DNA from: Phanerochaete sordida
Taxonomy: Eukaryota > Basidiomycota > Agaricomycetes > Polyporales > Phanerochaetaceae
Direction of reading: 5' to 3'
Assembly (NCBI GenBank): GCA_019973155.2
Contig: BPQB01000012.1
Location: 186,001 to 250,000 of the forward strand
Length of the DNA: 64,000 nt
The notes beneath the pieces were generated by a model. The model worked only from the letters and a program-made list of their open reading frames with translations. It did no database searches and was not told where the DNA came from. The translations under genes were made by a program, and so were the position numbers. Positions 55,056-64,000 of the stretch are shown here, in pieces (the first letter of the stretch is position 1; each line of letters begins with the position of its first letter).

Positions 55056-56259
55056 ATCGCGCAGACGACTAACAAAGGCGTGAGCTATGGGAGCGCCTTG
55101 AAGAGGACACGTACCCACAATTTGCTCGACATTGCGATCACCAAAGGGCAAAGCAGAAGCGCGAGCCGCGCCGGGCTGTGTCATCGTGTTATAACGTCCC
55201 GCTGTGCCACTGGCGAGGCCCGGCAGCCCCGGGACGCCGCACAGGACCATGAGCAGATCACATTGTGCTGGAAGAGGATGCAGTGCAGAGGACTGGGAAG
55301 TGGCGGGCACAGGTCCCGGAACTCAACATGTCACAGCCGCGCGACGCGCAGGCCAGATACGTCAGCGAAAGGCGCATCAGTCGCGCCTGATGCGCTCCCC
55401 TCGTGGCGCTAGGCGCGGACGCCCTCGGAGGCGCGCCCGGATTCCAGCCACCACTGTCGCCTTCGTCTCGTTTTACATGTCTATGCACAGCAAGCTTTCA
55501 CGCAGCCCTCCCGCACTATTATATACGTTTCTCCTTCTCGAGAACGTTCTCGATGTATGAGGTGTGTTCGCGAAGAAGTTGGATGTCACCAGCGACGACT
55601 TATCTCCCTGTTTCAGTTTGTTACAGCCCCGCTGCGCTCACATGCCGAAAACGAACGCCATGACCTTCCGACGTGAGATGAGAGCACCGTTATATCGTAT
55701 GTTTGGGAAAAAGAGCTCATTTCGACCCTCGTATGGTCAACAGGAGACTCTTGGACGTTCAGAACGAGGGCGCTCGGGTGCGGATATATGAATATCGTGC
55801 CCCTGGCCGGCGCGACATCGTGGGCTCACCATCAAAGGACATAGATGTACACATAATACGTGAGCCCCGCTTTTTTCTCTGCCGCAGGACTGGGCCGCTG
55901 CTGACAGTGCCGACAGACGAAACTGAAGACGCTCCGCATGTATCGTCGGCGGATGCAAAGCTCCGGAGATCCGACATCTTCTAGAGGCCCCCAGGACGCG
56001 TGTCGAAGCTATCGACGCGACGTCAGTATCCTCTCAGAAACCTTTCGCTGCAAATGGCTCATGTCGAGCCGCCACCATGAACGTTGGTTAACGTTGACAG
56101 ATGCAACCCGCGCGAGTGGATCACGCAGCGCCACTTCAGCACATCCGTCCCTACTACACTTTACTCTCCGACCAAGCGACATACCGAACAACGTAGAGGA
56201 CTCATACCTTCTTTTCATATAAATGCGACTGCGCCCGCACCGCAAGCCCAGCATCCAAC
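55056..56259. other. Divergent upstream region of D2 and P3
   Basis: The left half is homologous to the D1 upstream region. The right half (about 56020-56259) is homologous to the P1 upstream region and contains the P3 TATA box. No supported gene. Confidence 0.5.
56218..56223 (+). promoter_or_regulatory. TATA box of P3
   Basis: TATAAA 37-42 bp upstream of the P3 ATG, within a promoter block conserved with P1. Confidence 0.5.
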
Positions 56260-59200
56260 ATGGCCGACGTCTTTGACACCTCCATCCCCCTGCCCGTCCG
56301 CCTCGGCACGCAGCTCTTCGAGCTCCGGTCGTCCGACGACGACGTCTTCGCGGACGACGTCGAGGACAAGACCGTCGCCCCCGTCGGCCACGTCCTCTAC
56401 GACGCGACGACTAGGGCGCTCTGCGTCGGCACCGAGAAGGTCGCAGAGAAGGAGCTCATGTGGAACGACCTCAGCAACACCGTCACCTGGAGCTGCGCCG
56501 GTGCTAACCTTTGCGAGGGCCGCCTGTACGCCATCGTCTCGCTTTACTCGCTGTCGCGTCGCTGACATCAACAACTAGCTGCTTCACCGACGACCTCCGC
56601 GAGGCGATCGGTACCGTGACGTGCTGCAATGGCGAGTGCGTCCTGGTCACCGCGTCGCCCATGCTGCCTGGCCCCGGAGAGGGGCCACCGGCCTACGGTT
56701 CTACGCTCATGACAAGCGCATTGTAAGTCGTCTTCCTCAACGGTACCTTCCACAGCCGCTGACGCTGTACAGCGCTTCGAATGCAGGCCCGCTTGCCATG
56801 GGCATGGGCGCTGCGTCGCCCTTCATGATGTTCAACGCAATGTGAGTTATCGCTGCTCTAAAATGTTTAATCGCGGCTCATCCATGACGTCGAGCAGCGG
56901 AGGCGGAGCTGCTTCCGAGAAGGACAAGGACACCCAGAAGATCTACATGACAGAGTTCAAGACCGAGCGTCGCTTGAAGACCGAAGATGGCGCTGACGAA
57001 GATGACGACGACGACTGGGCGCCCTGGTACTCTCTGGAGTGGGGCATGGAGATGCACAGCCCGGGCACTCCCGTCGTGGTATGAGCGTCGCGAATACTCA
57101 ACTTCGTCGCGCCCTGACCATCTACCAGTGCTTCGTGAACGACGTCGACGTGTCCGCGGAGACCACGCTCGACCACAGCACGCCCGGCCAGACCACGCTC
57201 GTAAAGATGGAGGGCGACGCCGACAGCAAGAAGGAGGACTACACCTTCACCATCACGCTCAACAGCGAGGTCGAGGAGGACAAGCAGGCCTTCGCCGGCA
57301 CGCTCATCCACAAGAACAAGGCGTACGCGTGGCGCGGGACCTGGCGCGCGTCCAAGGACCGCGCGCGCACCGTCGCGCGCGGCCCGACCCGCGGCCCCGG
57401 CGACCGCACCGTCACGCAGCTCATGGCCGTCACGAGCCTCAAGTCGACGACGAAGGACGTCGAGGTCGAGGTCGAGGGCGCGGACGGGAAGACGACGCGG
57501 GAGACGCGCACCGTCACGGAGGACATGGCGCAGGAGGAGGCTGACCGCATCTTCGCGCGCGTACGTGCACCGATACCCTGCCTAATCTCGTGCTGACGCG
57601 CCCGCAGATCATCCTGAACAGCGCGCCCGCGGACGTGATGAAGATGCTCTCACCGGACATGGAGACGCTCGACGCGGACGAGACGCGTATCGCCGCGCTC
57701 GGCCCGGACTACCTCGCGCGCGCGGCGCTCGTGAACGTGTTCAGCTTCCTCAAGAACACGCCCGGCGTCTCGCAGGCGCAGAAGGACCGCATCAACGAGG
57801 ACAAGTGCAAGGCGTTCGTGCGCGCGTGCGCGCAGACGGCCGAGGTCAAGCAGGGCGCGCGCGACTACGTCGCGATGTGGGGCTGGGGCGAGCCTGAGAA
57901 GACGAAGATTCAGCGCCAGTACCGTGAGGTCGCGCAGGCGTGCTACCGGCTTGGCTACCGCCGCGCTGTGAAAGAGTTCGAGGTGTACCTGACGCACGCG
58001 AAGGAGTGGTATGGCATCTTCGCCAAGCACCTCGGTGAGCAGCGTTTCGCCGTGCTCCCAGGCGCACCGCTGACTATATGCGCCTCCAGTGGGCGACCTG
58101 CATATCCGCGAGCTCACGGGGCGCGTCAAGGCTGGCGACTCGAAGATCGCACACGACGTGTACGACTGGAACATCAAGCTCCAGATCCTCGAGGATGAGG
58201 CGGGCACGCTCGAGGAGGGTGACCCGACGATCCCAGAGATCATCGCTCAGCTGCACGGCGTCGCGCCGTTCGCGGTGCTCGACGGCATCCCGTGGAGCGG
58301 CGAGCACGAGAGCAACATCATAAAGGTGCGCGCGGCGTGCAACGCTGCCGACGCTGAGCTGACCATGCGTTCCAGTTCTTCGAGGAGCTCGACGGCATGC
58401 AGAACGACGCGACGAAGACGTACATCACGAAGACGAAGGAGTACGTCGAGCTGCAGCGCCTGCTCAAGGAGCGCGACCAGCTCACGACCTCCGAGCTCGC
58501 GAAGCTGCTCGTCGAGGGGCTGAACGACCACGCGAAGCAGCTGAAGCGCGCGCCGTCGCTCGCGGAGCTCTCCTCGGCCGTGACGCGCAACGAGCAGCGC
58601 GGCTTCTGGCCGGCGGCGTGGGCGCGCGGGCGCGCGGTCTTCCGCTGGGCCGCGCGCGCCGCGGTCGTCTTCGCCGGCATCTTCTTCCTGCAGAAGACGC
58701 TCGGCGAGGGCGCCGGCACGCTCTCGCTGCCCGAGCAGGTCAGCATCTGGGCGTCGCTCGCGGACGCGAGCCGCCAGGTGAAGACGCTCGTTGGCAAGCC
58801 GCTCTCGAAGCTCGCGCAGAGCGAGGCCGCCGCGAAAATGTCGCGCGGGCTGGGCAAGGCGATCGGGAAGCTCGTGCCCGGGCGCGCGGCGGCGTGGATG
58901 GAGGCGGCGAAGGCGTGGGGCGCGAAGGTCGTCGCGAAGATTGGGAGCAAGGTGCCCAACTTCATTGGCAAGGCGGCGACGGCGGTCAAAGGGTTCTTCA
59001 CCAGGAACTGGGCCAAGTGAGTCGATGCGCAGGTTCGGGCTCCGTACCATGACTGACAGCCGATTATCAGTATCGCGAAGGGCATCGGACTCGCCTTTGG
59101 TGCGTGACCCTGTACCATGTTATGAAGCAGCGTCTGACCCCCTCGCGCGCAGGCTTCTTCGTGTCGATGGCGACGCTCGTCGCGAGCGCGTTCGAGTTCA

Positions 59201-59532
59201 AGAAGGCGCTCGAGGAGGGCCGGCCGATGGACAAGATCTTCTCGGGCGTGCAGGTCGTCATCGCCGCGCTCGGCATCGTCGCGTTCTCCGTGCAGATCGT
59301 CGCGTCCCTCGCGGGGGCGGCGCAGATCGCCGCTATCGCGGGCACGCTCGGCATCTGTGAGTGCTTTCCCTCTGGTAGGATGACTGCACAGCTGACGTCA
59401 GGCGAAGGGCTCGCGGGCATCGGCATCATCGTCGCGGTCGTGGCCTTGATCGTCACGCTCACGCAGCCGCGCGAGGACCCGATCAAGAAGATACTGGACA
59501 AATATGGCGATACGTACGGGCTCCTCAAGTAA
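56260..59532 (+). CDS. P-family protein P3: large protein with hydrophobic C-terminal helices, unknown family
   Basis: Eleven exons: 56260-56525, 56579-56722, 56773-56841, 56898-57078, 57129-57560, 57608-58034, 58090-58325, 58376-59016, 59071-59099, 59153-59356, 59402-59532; 919 aa, the only apparently intact copy. No signal peptide. Residues 1-160 look beta-rich; 221-364 form a second beta-rich domain ending in a conserved EDMAQEEADRIFAR. Residues 365-585 are helical with invariant blocks such as ALGPDYLARAALVNVFSFLK and DGIPWSGEHESNIIK. From about 676 on come hydrophobic or amphipathic helices: AAVVFAGIFFLQ, IGLAFGFFVSMATLVASAF, a long Ala/Gly-rich span at about 840-876, and GIGIIVAVVALIVTL. 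The layout suggests a soluble protein able to insert into membranes; this is inference. Flanked by D2; copies P1 and P2 flank D1. Confidence 0.82.
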
Positions 59533-59801
59533 AGGCGCGGATGGGCCGCTCGATTTTGACTGCCAATTTGCGTGTACAACAGATGGCAGAATAATGAGAA
59601 CTCCAATCAGACATGTTACTGCTACACAGTGTTGCACGAGAGCCTTCGTGGGACGCCCATCTTGCGTTTTTGCGCGCACTGACGGCGCGACGTAAGTAAT
59701 AGGCGTGGTCTGCCTCGTCTGCATACCTACCGTAATTTTCTCATCTTTAGATCTATTGTTTCAGCAGACTACGCGAGAAATTATGCGCCTAGGAACAACA
59801 G
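59533..59801. other. Short intergenic region
   Basis: 3' flank of P3 and presumed promoter of the next gene; nothing else seen. Confidence 0.4.
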
Positions 59802-60799
59802 ATGCAACACTCTCCGTCATACCGTATGACGCTGGCGGAAGCGTGGTTACGCAGTTCGGTGAGGTCGACGTCGAGGAGCGACGAGAGCGACTTTGAGGAA
59901 GAGGTTCACAAGGAGGTGACGAAGGAGCGCATGGCGAAGGAAGAGGAGGAGAGGAAGAAGGCCGAAGAAGAGCACCGTAGAATCGTCGAGGAGGTGGCAA
60001 GAGACGATGTAGAATATCTGAGCCAGAAGAGGGAACGGGAAGGCCACGTTGTGGACTCCAAAACCGAGATGTCTGCCGATGTCCATGAATTCCTCAGAAC
60101 GCGAGGACGGGGACAATTCTCCGATGGACAAGCGCACCCCGTGAGTCATTATTGGCGCTATATGAGCTCGTATATTTACTCAATCTGATCACAGAAGTCT
60201 TATTCCGTACATCTGGGACGAAGATGGCGGAAATGACGCGGACGATGAAGCGTTGGGGACTCTCAGCGAGTTCGAAGATGAGATAGGTCCGTCGGCGTAT
60301 GATCCAATCGAGTGAGCGCCTGACGTCTCCACTTGCCTCTACCCATTCTCTGACATCGACCTCCATAGACACTGCTCACAGAGTACTGACATCGGTGGGC
60401 CCGAGTGGGCTAAACGCTACTGACGACGCTTCCGGGCCCAGCAGAAGGCGCACGTCCCCCACCGAGATTACATCTCCTACTATCCAGATCTCAAGCACGA
60501 AACATTCTGTCAGATGGAGCGGTATGTTGCCGAGCCCTCCGAGTACGTACCACACAGCATGGAGCGCTGCGGAAGGACAGTCTTACTGAGATGTCTGCAG
60601 CTTCGGGAAGGGTGACTCTGGCAAGAATGAGCGGAACTCCTCGGACAGCGCAGAGGGTAGTGACGCTCACAGCAGTAATTCATCTACACAGTCTCCCAAG
60701 CAGCCGTGCGAAGACAACGAGGATAAAAGCATAGGCTCTCGGCGAAGCGTGCGCGGACGGTTGAGCTTGGAAGGCGGAGACAATATTTGGCAACGTTAG
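59802..60799 (+). pseudogene. Acidic coiled-coil gene with a disrupted frame
   Basis: Exon-like blocks: 59802-60140 (MQHSPSYRMT..., then a Glu/Lys-rich coiled coil such as EEEERKKAEEEHRRIVEEV); 60196-60312 (SLIPYIWDEDGGNDADDE); about 60369-60540 (DYISYYPDLKHETFCQMERY); 60600-60799 (NERNSSDSAEGSDAHSSNSS, end DNIWQR). Introns have good GT-AG ends, but the first junction is in the wrong phase and an in-frame TGA occurs at 60421-60423. Either the gene is decayed or I have missed an unusual splice. A Ser-rich, acidic intracellular protein is implied. No family recognised. Confidence 0.4.
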
Positions 60800-61505
60800 C
60801 CAATGATCAACGCATATATCCAGAAGGTCGCCAAGCGATGCCAGGGAATACATCTGGAGAGATGTAACAGCGTATTGGATACGTATAGCAGCCTGTGAAG
60901 ATCAGTGTAATTGAACAATTCACGCCGCTGTCACGAGTACCTACATCACGGCTCAATATTCAATCATAAACGTCCTCCGTGTAGCTGTCTTTGGCGAGTC
61001 CGTCGGCATTTTCGTCGCACTCGGGATCACAGACCCCCAATAGACTAGCTCGTATGCCCCAAGCGTACTGCGTAACGTTACTCTTGTGATTATAATGCGA
61101 TGCATGTGCATACATATAGATATATCATTACCCGACTTAATCCGGCAGTGCAGGCCATTTCCGCGGAAGTTGCTATCGGCCTTGATGCCCTGAAAGTCGT
61201 CGGAAGGCTTTGGTCTGACCATGCACTCCGCGTGGCTCGTAGCGGTGTCACAGGATAACACACAGGGCAGCACTGTGCGAGAAAACGATACCATGTCAGC
61301 CGCCACATGCTCAGCCCTCCATTTTGATTACACGGTACACTCGAGAAGATGTCATCTGTTTGCGCCTGTCATAACGCTTCAAACCTAAATGTAGAGAACA
61401 GCCTTAAAGTAGAGCTTCTTCGATAGAAAAGATGTCTCCTCCGTCTGCGCTATCATCGACCTCCACCCCCGTCGTCTTCGCTGGGAGCTAGGGAGCCTGA
61501 CAACG
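60800..61505. other. Intergenic region with a weak minus-strand candidate
   Basis: A minus-strand ATG frame 61294-60953 includes SDDFQGIKADSNFRGNGLHC, and an offset frame downstream reads GVCDPECDENADGLAKDSYT. They do not join through a clean intron, so no gene is called. The right end is the T3 promoter. Confidence 0.3.
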
Positions 61506-62863
61506 ATGATCCTCGCTCGCCGCTTCTCCTTCTTCACCCTGGTTTTGTCGGCTGTCATACACCTCATTACCGCTCTCGGCGCATTGGTGAACGTTACCGT
61601 TGACGACGAAGGCTCGGATCTGACGACGGGAGAAAGGATCAATTACGAAGGGGACTGGGCAGTCGGGCCGGCATGCGTCGACTCGATTGTAGCCTGCGAG
61701 GCTTCGCCGGATGTTACCCAAGTGCGAGACGGATCATGGCACGGCACGACGCACAACCCCAACATCCCATCCCAAACTGTCCCGGGAAACGCAACATTTA
61801 GTTTCAATGGTGTGTACACCTCACCCACGTACACAAAATGGGCTCACGATGTCATTATTGCAGGTACCGCTTTATACGCGTTTGGGGTTCTCGACGGAGC
61901 ATGGGACCTCGAGCTTACATTCTTCCTCGACGGACAGGATGCGGGGCGCCTTTCTGTACCGCAGACGACGTCCTACACCTATCAGTATAATCAGCTATTG
62001 TTCAAAGCCGAAGGTCTGGACGATACAACACATTTCTGGAGGATGCAGAATGGCTTGGGGAACAAGACGACTAGTGTCGCATTATTGGATTATCTGATGT
62101 ATACAAGCTTAAGGTGCGTGCTCAGCGTTATCCCGCACTCAAATGCTAAATCGCAAGTCGTAGAGATGATGGGACGGAAAGCAACTCAGCAATGCTCACC
62201 GTGACGACTACGTCCGCAGCCACTACGTCCGCAGCGGCTTCGTTCCCAACTTCTGGCGCATCGGCATCGACTTCCTCCCTCACAAGTCCGGCAAGCGCCT
62301 CTGCAACGACAGTGAAGTCCGGCACAGCTGGTGTCTCACGGGCGACACGTACCATTATCATCTCTGTCGCCGCTTCTATCGCCATCATCGTCTTCGTATT
62401 GTTGGCTTTACTCTACAAAGCATGCCGCGGACGTCAGCGGCGCGGGGCTGCGAACAGGGATTATGATCACTTCCTCGGGTACACTACATCCCCTAGCTCT
62501 AGGGGGGCGGGAGATCAATATCAGCATGGTTTCATCTCTGCCGATACGCAGACGTCGTCGTACCTCCATCCCACGCTAGGGTACTACTCCGTTTCTCCAT
62601 TCACCCTCGCTTCCGCGAATGCATCACGACCGACACCGCGCATTTCGGAGAAGGCGCAGTACGCTCTCGTCCCGTTCTGCACGCCGTCGGCATCTCGACG
62701 TGAGCAACGTGCCGCGAGAAGTAGGACAGCAGAGGCGGCGGACGACGCGAGGTCGATAGGCGATGCAAGGGTGGAGGGAGAAGCCACGCGAAGGGCTGAG
62801 AGCAGCATCGCGGAGGGAACAGCCCCGCCCATGTACCAGAGCGAGGCCGAGGGACATCTGTAG
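61506..62863 (+). CDS. Single-pass membrane protein T3 with C-terminal PPxY
   Basis: Exons 61506-61809, 61864-62113, 62164-62863; 417 aa. The signal peptide MILARRFSFFTLVLSAVIHL leads into ALVNVTVDDEGSDLTTG. The ectodomain has GSWHGTTHNPNIPSQ, TFFLDGQDAGRLSVP and YNQLLFKAEGLDD as in T1/T2. A Ser/Thr/Ala-rich stalk is followed by a membrane helix (IIISVAASIAIIVFVLLALLY) and basic CRGRQRRG. The tail of about 150 residues ends TAPPMYQSEAEGHL. Introns at the same positions and phases as T1. Likely a cell-surface receptor-like or wall-sensing protein; ligand unknown. Confidence 0.83.
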
Positions 62864-63929
62864 TAGAAGTTTGAGCAAAGGGACAGTCAGCGAACTCTAA
62901 CAGCGGACATTGGATCGCATCCGTAGACATCTGAGTCACGACCCGGCTGCCAGGGACGATATTGACTATCAGTAATACAATCAGCATGTATGCCTGAATG
63001 CGTTGGAATAGTAGAGCTCATAAAAAGATATCTGTACCACGCTTGCTCAACATCTGTCGTTCTTGACGCATCCAAGCCCCGCAGCATTCAATTGTCGTCG
63101 CCGCTACCAGATTATCTTGCGGCATGAGAGCGTGGCCGTCAGCATGATGTAAAATCTAGTAATAAAGCAATGAGAAAATCGTATAAGGACGCATCTACGG
63201 GGAAGTTCGAGTTCTCAATGCGGCAGCATATCGAGGGCACAGATTGTCGGCGGCATCTTGGATGTTTCTCTGGGACACTTCTGAGGATCTGATCTGTCTG
63301 TTGGAATGTCGTTGCGCCGCGCATGTGCGCATATAGCAGTGGGGCGTGAGGAAACGCGCTGGAAAGACTATGACGTCGGGGTTAGTCAGCGACGGATTAT
63401 CTGCAGAATTTTTGATTAATATGTGTCCTGTATTTAAGGAGGCCCGGAGGGCCTCACAGCATCGAACACGAGCGCTCTATCGTTACTGCCAGCGTATTAT
63501 CACCACTCCTTTTACACTTTATGCATCTGCTACTGTCTGAACGCTTCTTGCAGGACTCTATGTTGTACCAGACATTGCATTGCAAATAGATGACGGATAG
63601 CATCGGCATGTCTGGATCGCACTCTATCCTCGCCGTGCAATATCAGATCGCGGCGCCATTATGTTTGAATCAGCAGTAGCACAGCGTCCGATTAAGATTA
63701 GGATATTCCTGCGAGCCCTGGGAGGCGGCCGTGCAGCATTCATGATACGCGATTTCGCAGTCGGCACCCTCGGCGTTCATCCGATCAGTCCCAAAAGCTT
63801 CGAACAAATCCAAGATAATATGTTCGATTTCCCGATCGAGGCCCCCAAGCCTCGCTCGTCTCCATATTCGGGCTCGCTAAATAGATGTAGGGCAACGGAA
63901 TACTTCTGCAGAGGCCGCGCGAGCTGCCT
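62864..63929. other. Intergenic region at the right end
   Basis: About 1.07 kb with AT-rich patches. No supported gene or repeat. Minus-strand frames at 63785-63929 may be 3' flank of the right-edge gene. Confidence 0.4.
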
Positions 63930-63998
63930 TCAGGCGCGGACGATGTGCCAGAGCTGGTTCGTGTCGGTTGTAGCGGAGCCCGTGCCCGAAGCACCGAC
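63930..63998 (-). CDS. C-terminus of a possible ricin-B-type lectin-domain protein (5' truncated)
   Basis: Minus-strand frame entering from the window edge: 22 codons, then TGA at 63932-63930. It ends TDTNQLWHIVRA. QxW followed by a hydrophobic residue near a chain end is characteristic of beta-trefoil (ricin-B) repeats, and fungal lectins often end this way. Only one motif is visible, so the assignment is tentative; the gene continues beyond the window. Confidence 0.3.
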   Translation of the reverse strand, partial: VGASGTGSATTDTNQLWHIVRA

Positions 63999-64000
63999 GA

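Noticed and set aside
59802..60188. Treating the coiled-coil block as a complete 128-aa gene
   Set aside because: Its 3' end reads straight through a good GTGAGT donor; following exon-like blocks indicate a longer gene.
1..64000. CRISPR arrays, rRNA or tRNA genes
   Set aside because: No regularly spaced direct repeats, no rRNA-like blocks and no convincing tRNA T-arm (GGTTCGAATCC-like) with a cloverleaf were seen; a eukaryotic genome is not expected to have CRISPR. A tRNAscan run would be decisive for tRNAs.

Overview
The window reads as nuclear DNA of a basidiomycete fungus, most likely a wood- or litter-inhabiting Agaricomycete. It is GC-rich, genes are split by many GT-AG introns of about 45-60 nt, and the recognisable proteins (a NoxB-type NADPH oxidase, a secreted GH31 alpha-glucosidase, F-box-like proteins with an LPPELLAEVF core, single-pass membrane proteins with Ser/Thr stalks) are typical of that group. 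I found no rRNA, tRNA or CRISPR array and no autonomous transposon. One small MITE-like inverted repeat is present. Gene models come from splice signals, reading phase and comparison of paralogs inside the window; no database was searched.

Layout. 0-5 kb: the 3' end of an unknown gene, an F-box gene (A1) and a seven-exon peroxisomal dienoyl-CoA isomerase-like gene. 5-13 kb: F-box genes B1 and B2 in tandem, then A3. 13-19 kb: two small-protein genes and noxB. 19.5-31 kb: F-box genes C1 and A2 on the minus strand, the 12-exon GH31 gene, and a second C-type gene (C2) inside a segmental copy of the C1 locus. 31-35 kb: two tandem membrane-receptor-like genes (T1, T2). 36-43.5 kb: F-box genes C3, E and B3, with a small-protein gene (S2) between E and B3. 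43.7-59.5 kb: an alternating block P1(pseudogene)-D1-P2-D2-P3, where D are F-box genes and P are copies of a large multi-exon protein of unknown family with hydrophobic C-terminal helices. 59.8-64 kb: a disrupted acidic/coiled-coil gene, a third receptor-like gene (T3), and the 3' end of a possible ricin-B-type gene.

Twelve full-length F-box-like genes in four or five subfamilies, plus at least four F-box gene fragments, make this a rapidly rearranging accessory region. Eleven of the twelve share a phase-1 intron just before the F-box, behind which the N-terminal exon differs between subfamilies. The most novel content is the P family (about 919 aa, 11 exons; one apparently intact copy, one with a single frameshift, one heavily deleted, one exon relic) interleaved with D-type F-box genes, and the T family, whose cytoplasmic tails all end in a PPxY motif. 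Ubiquitin-adaptor candidates, membrane-active candidates and receptor-like proteins side by side are compatible with a self/non-self or defence role, but that is inference only.
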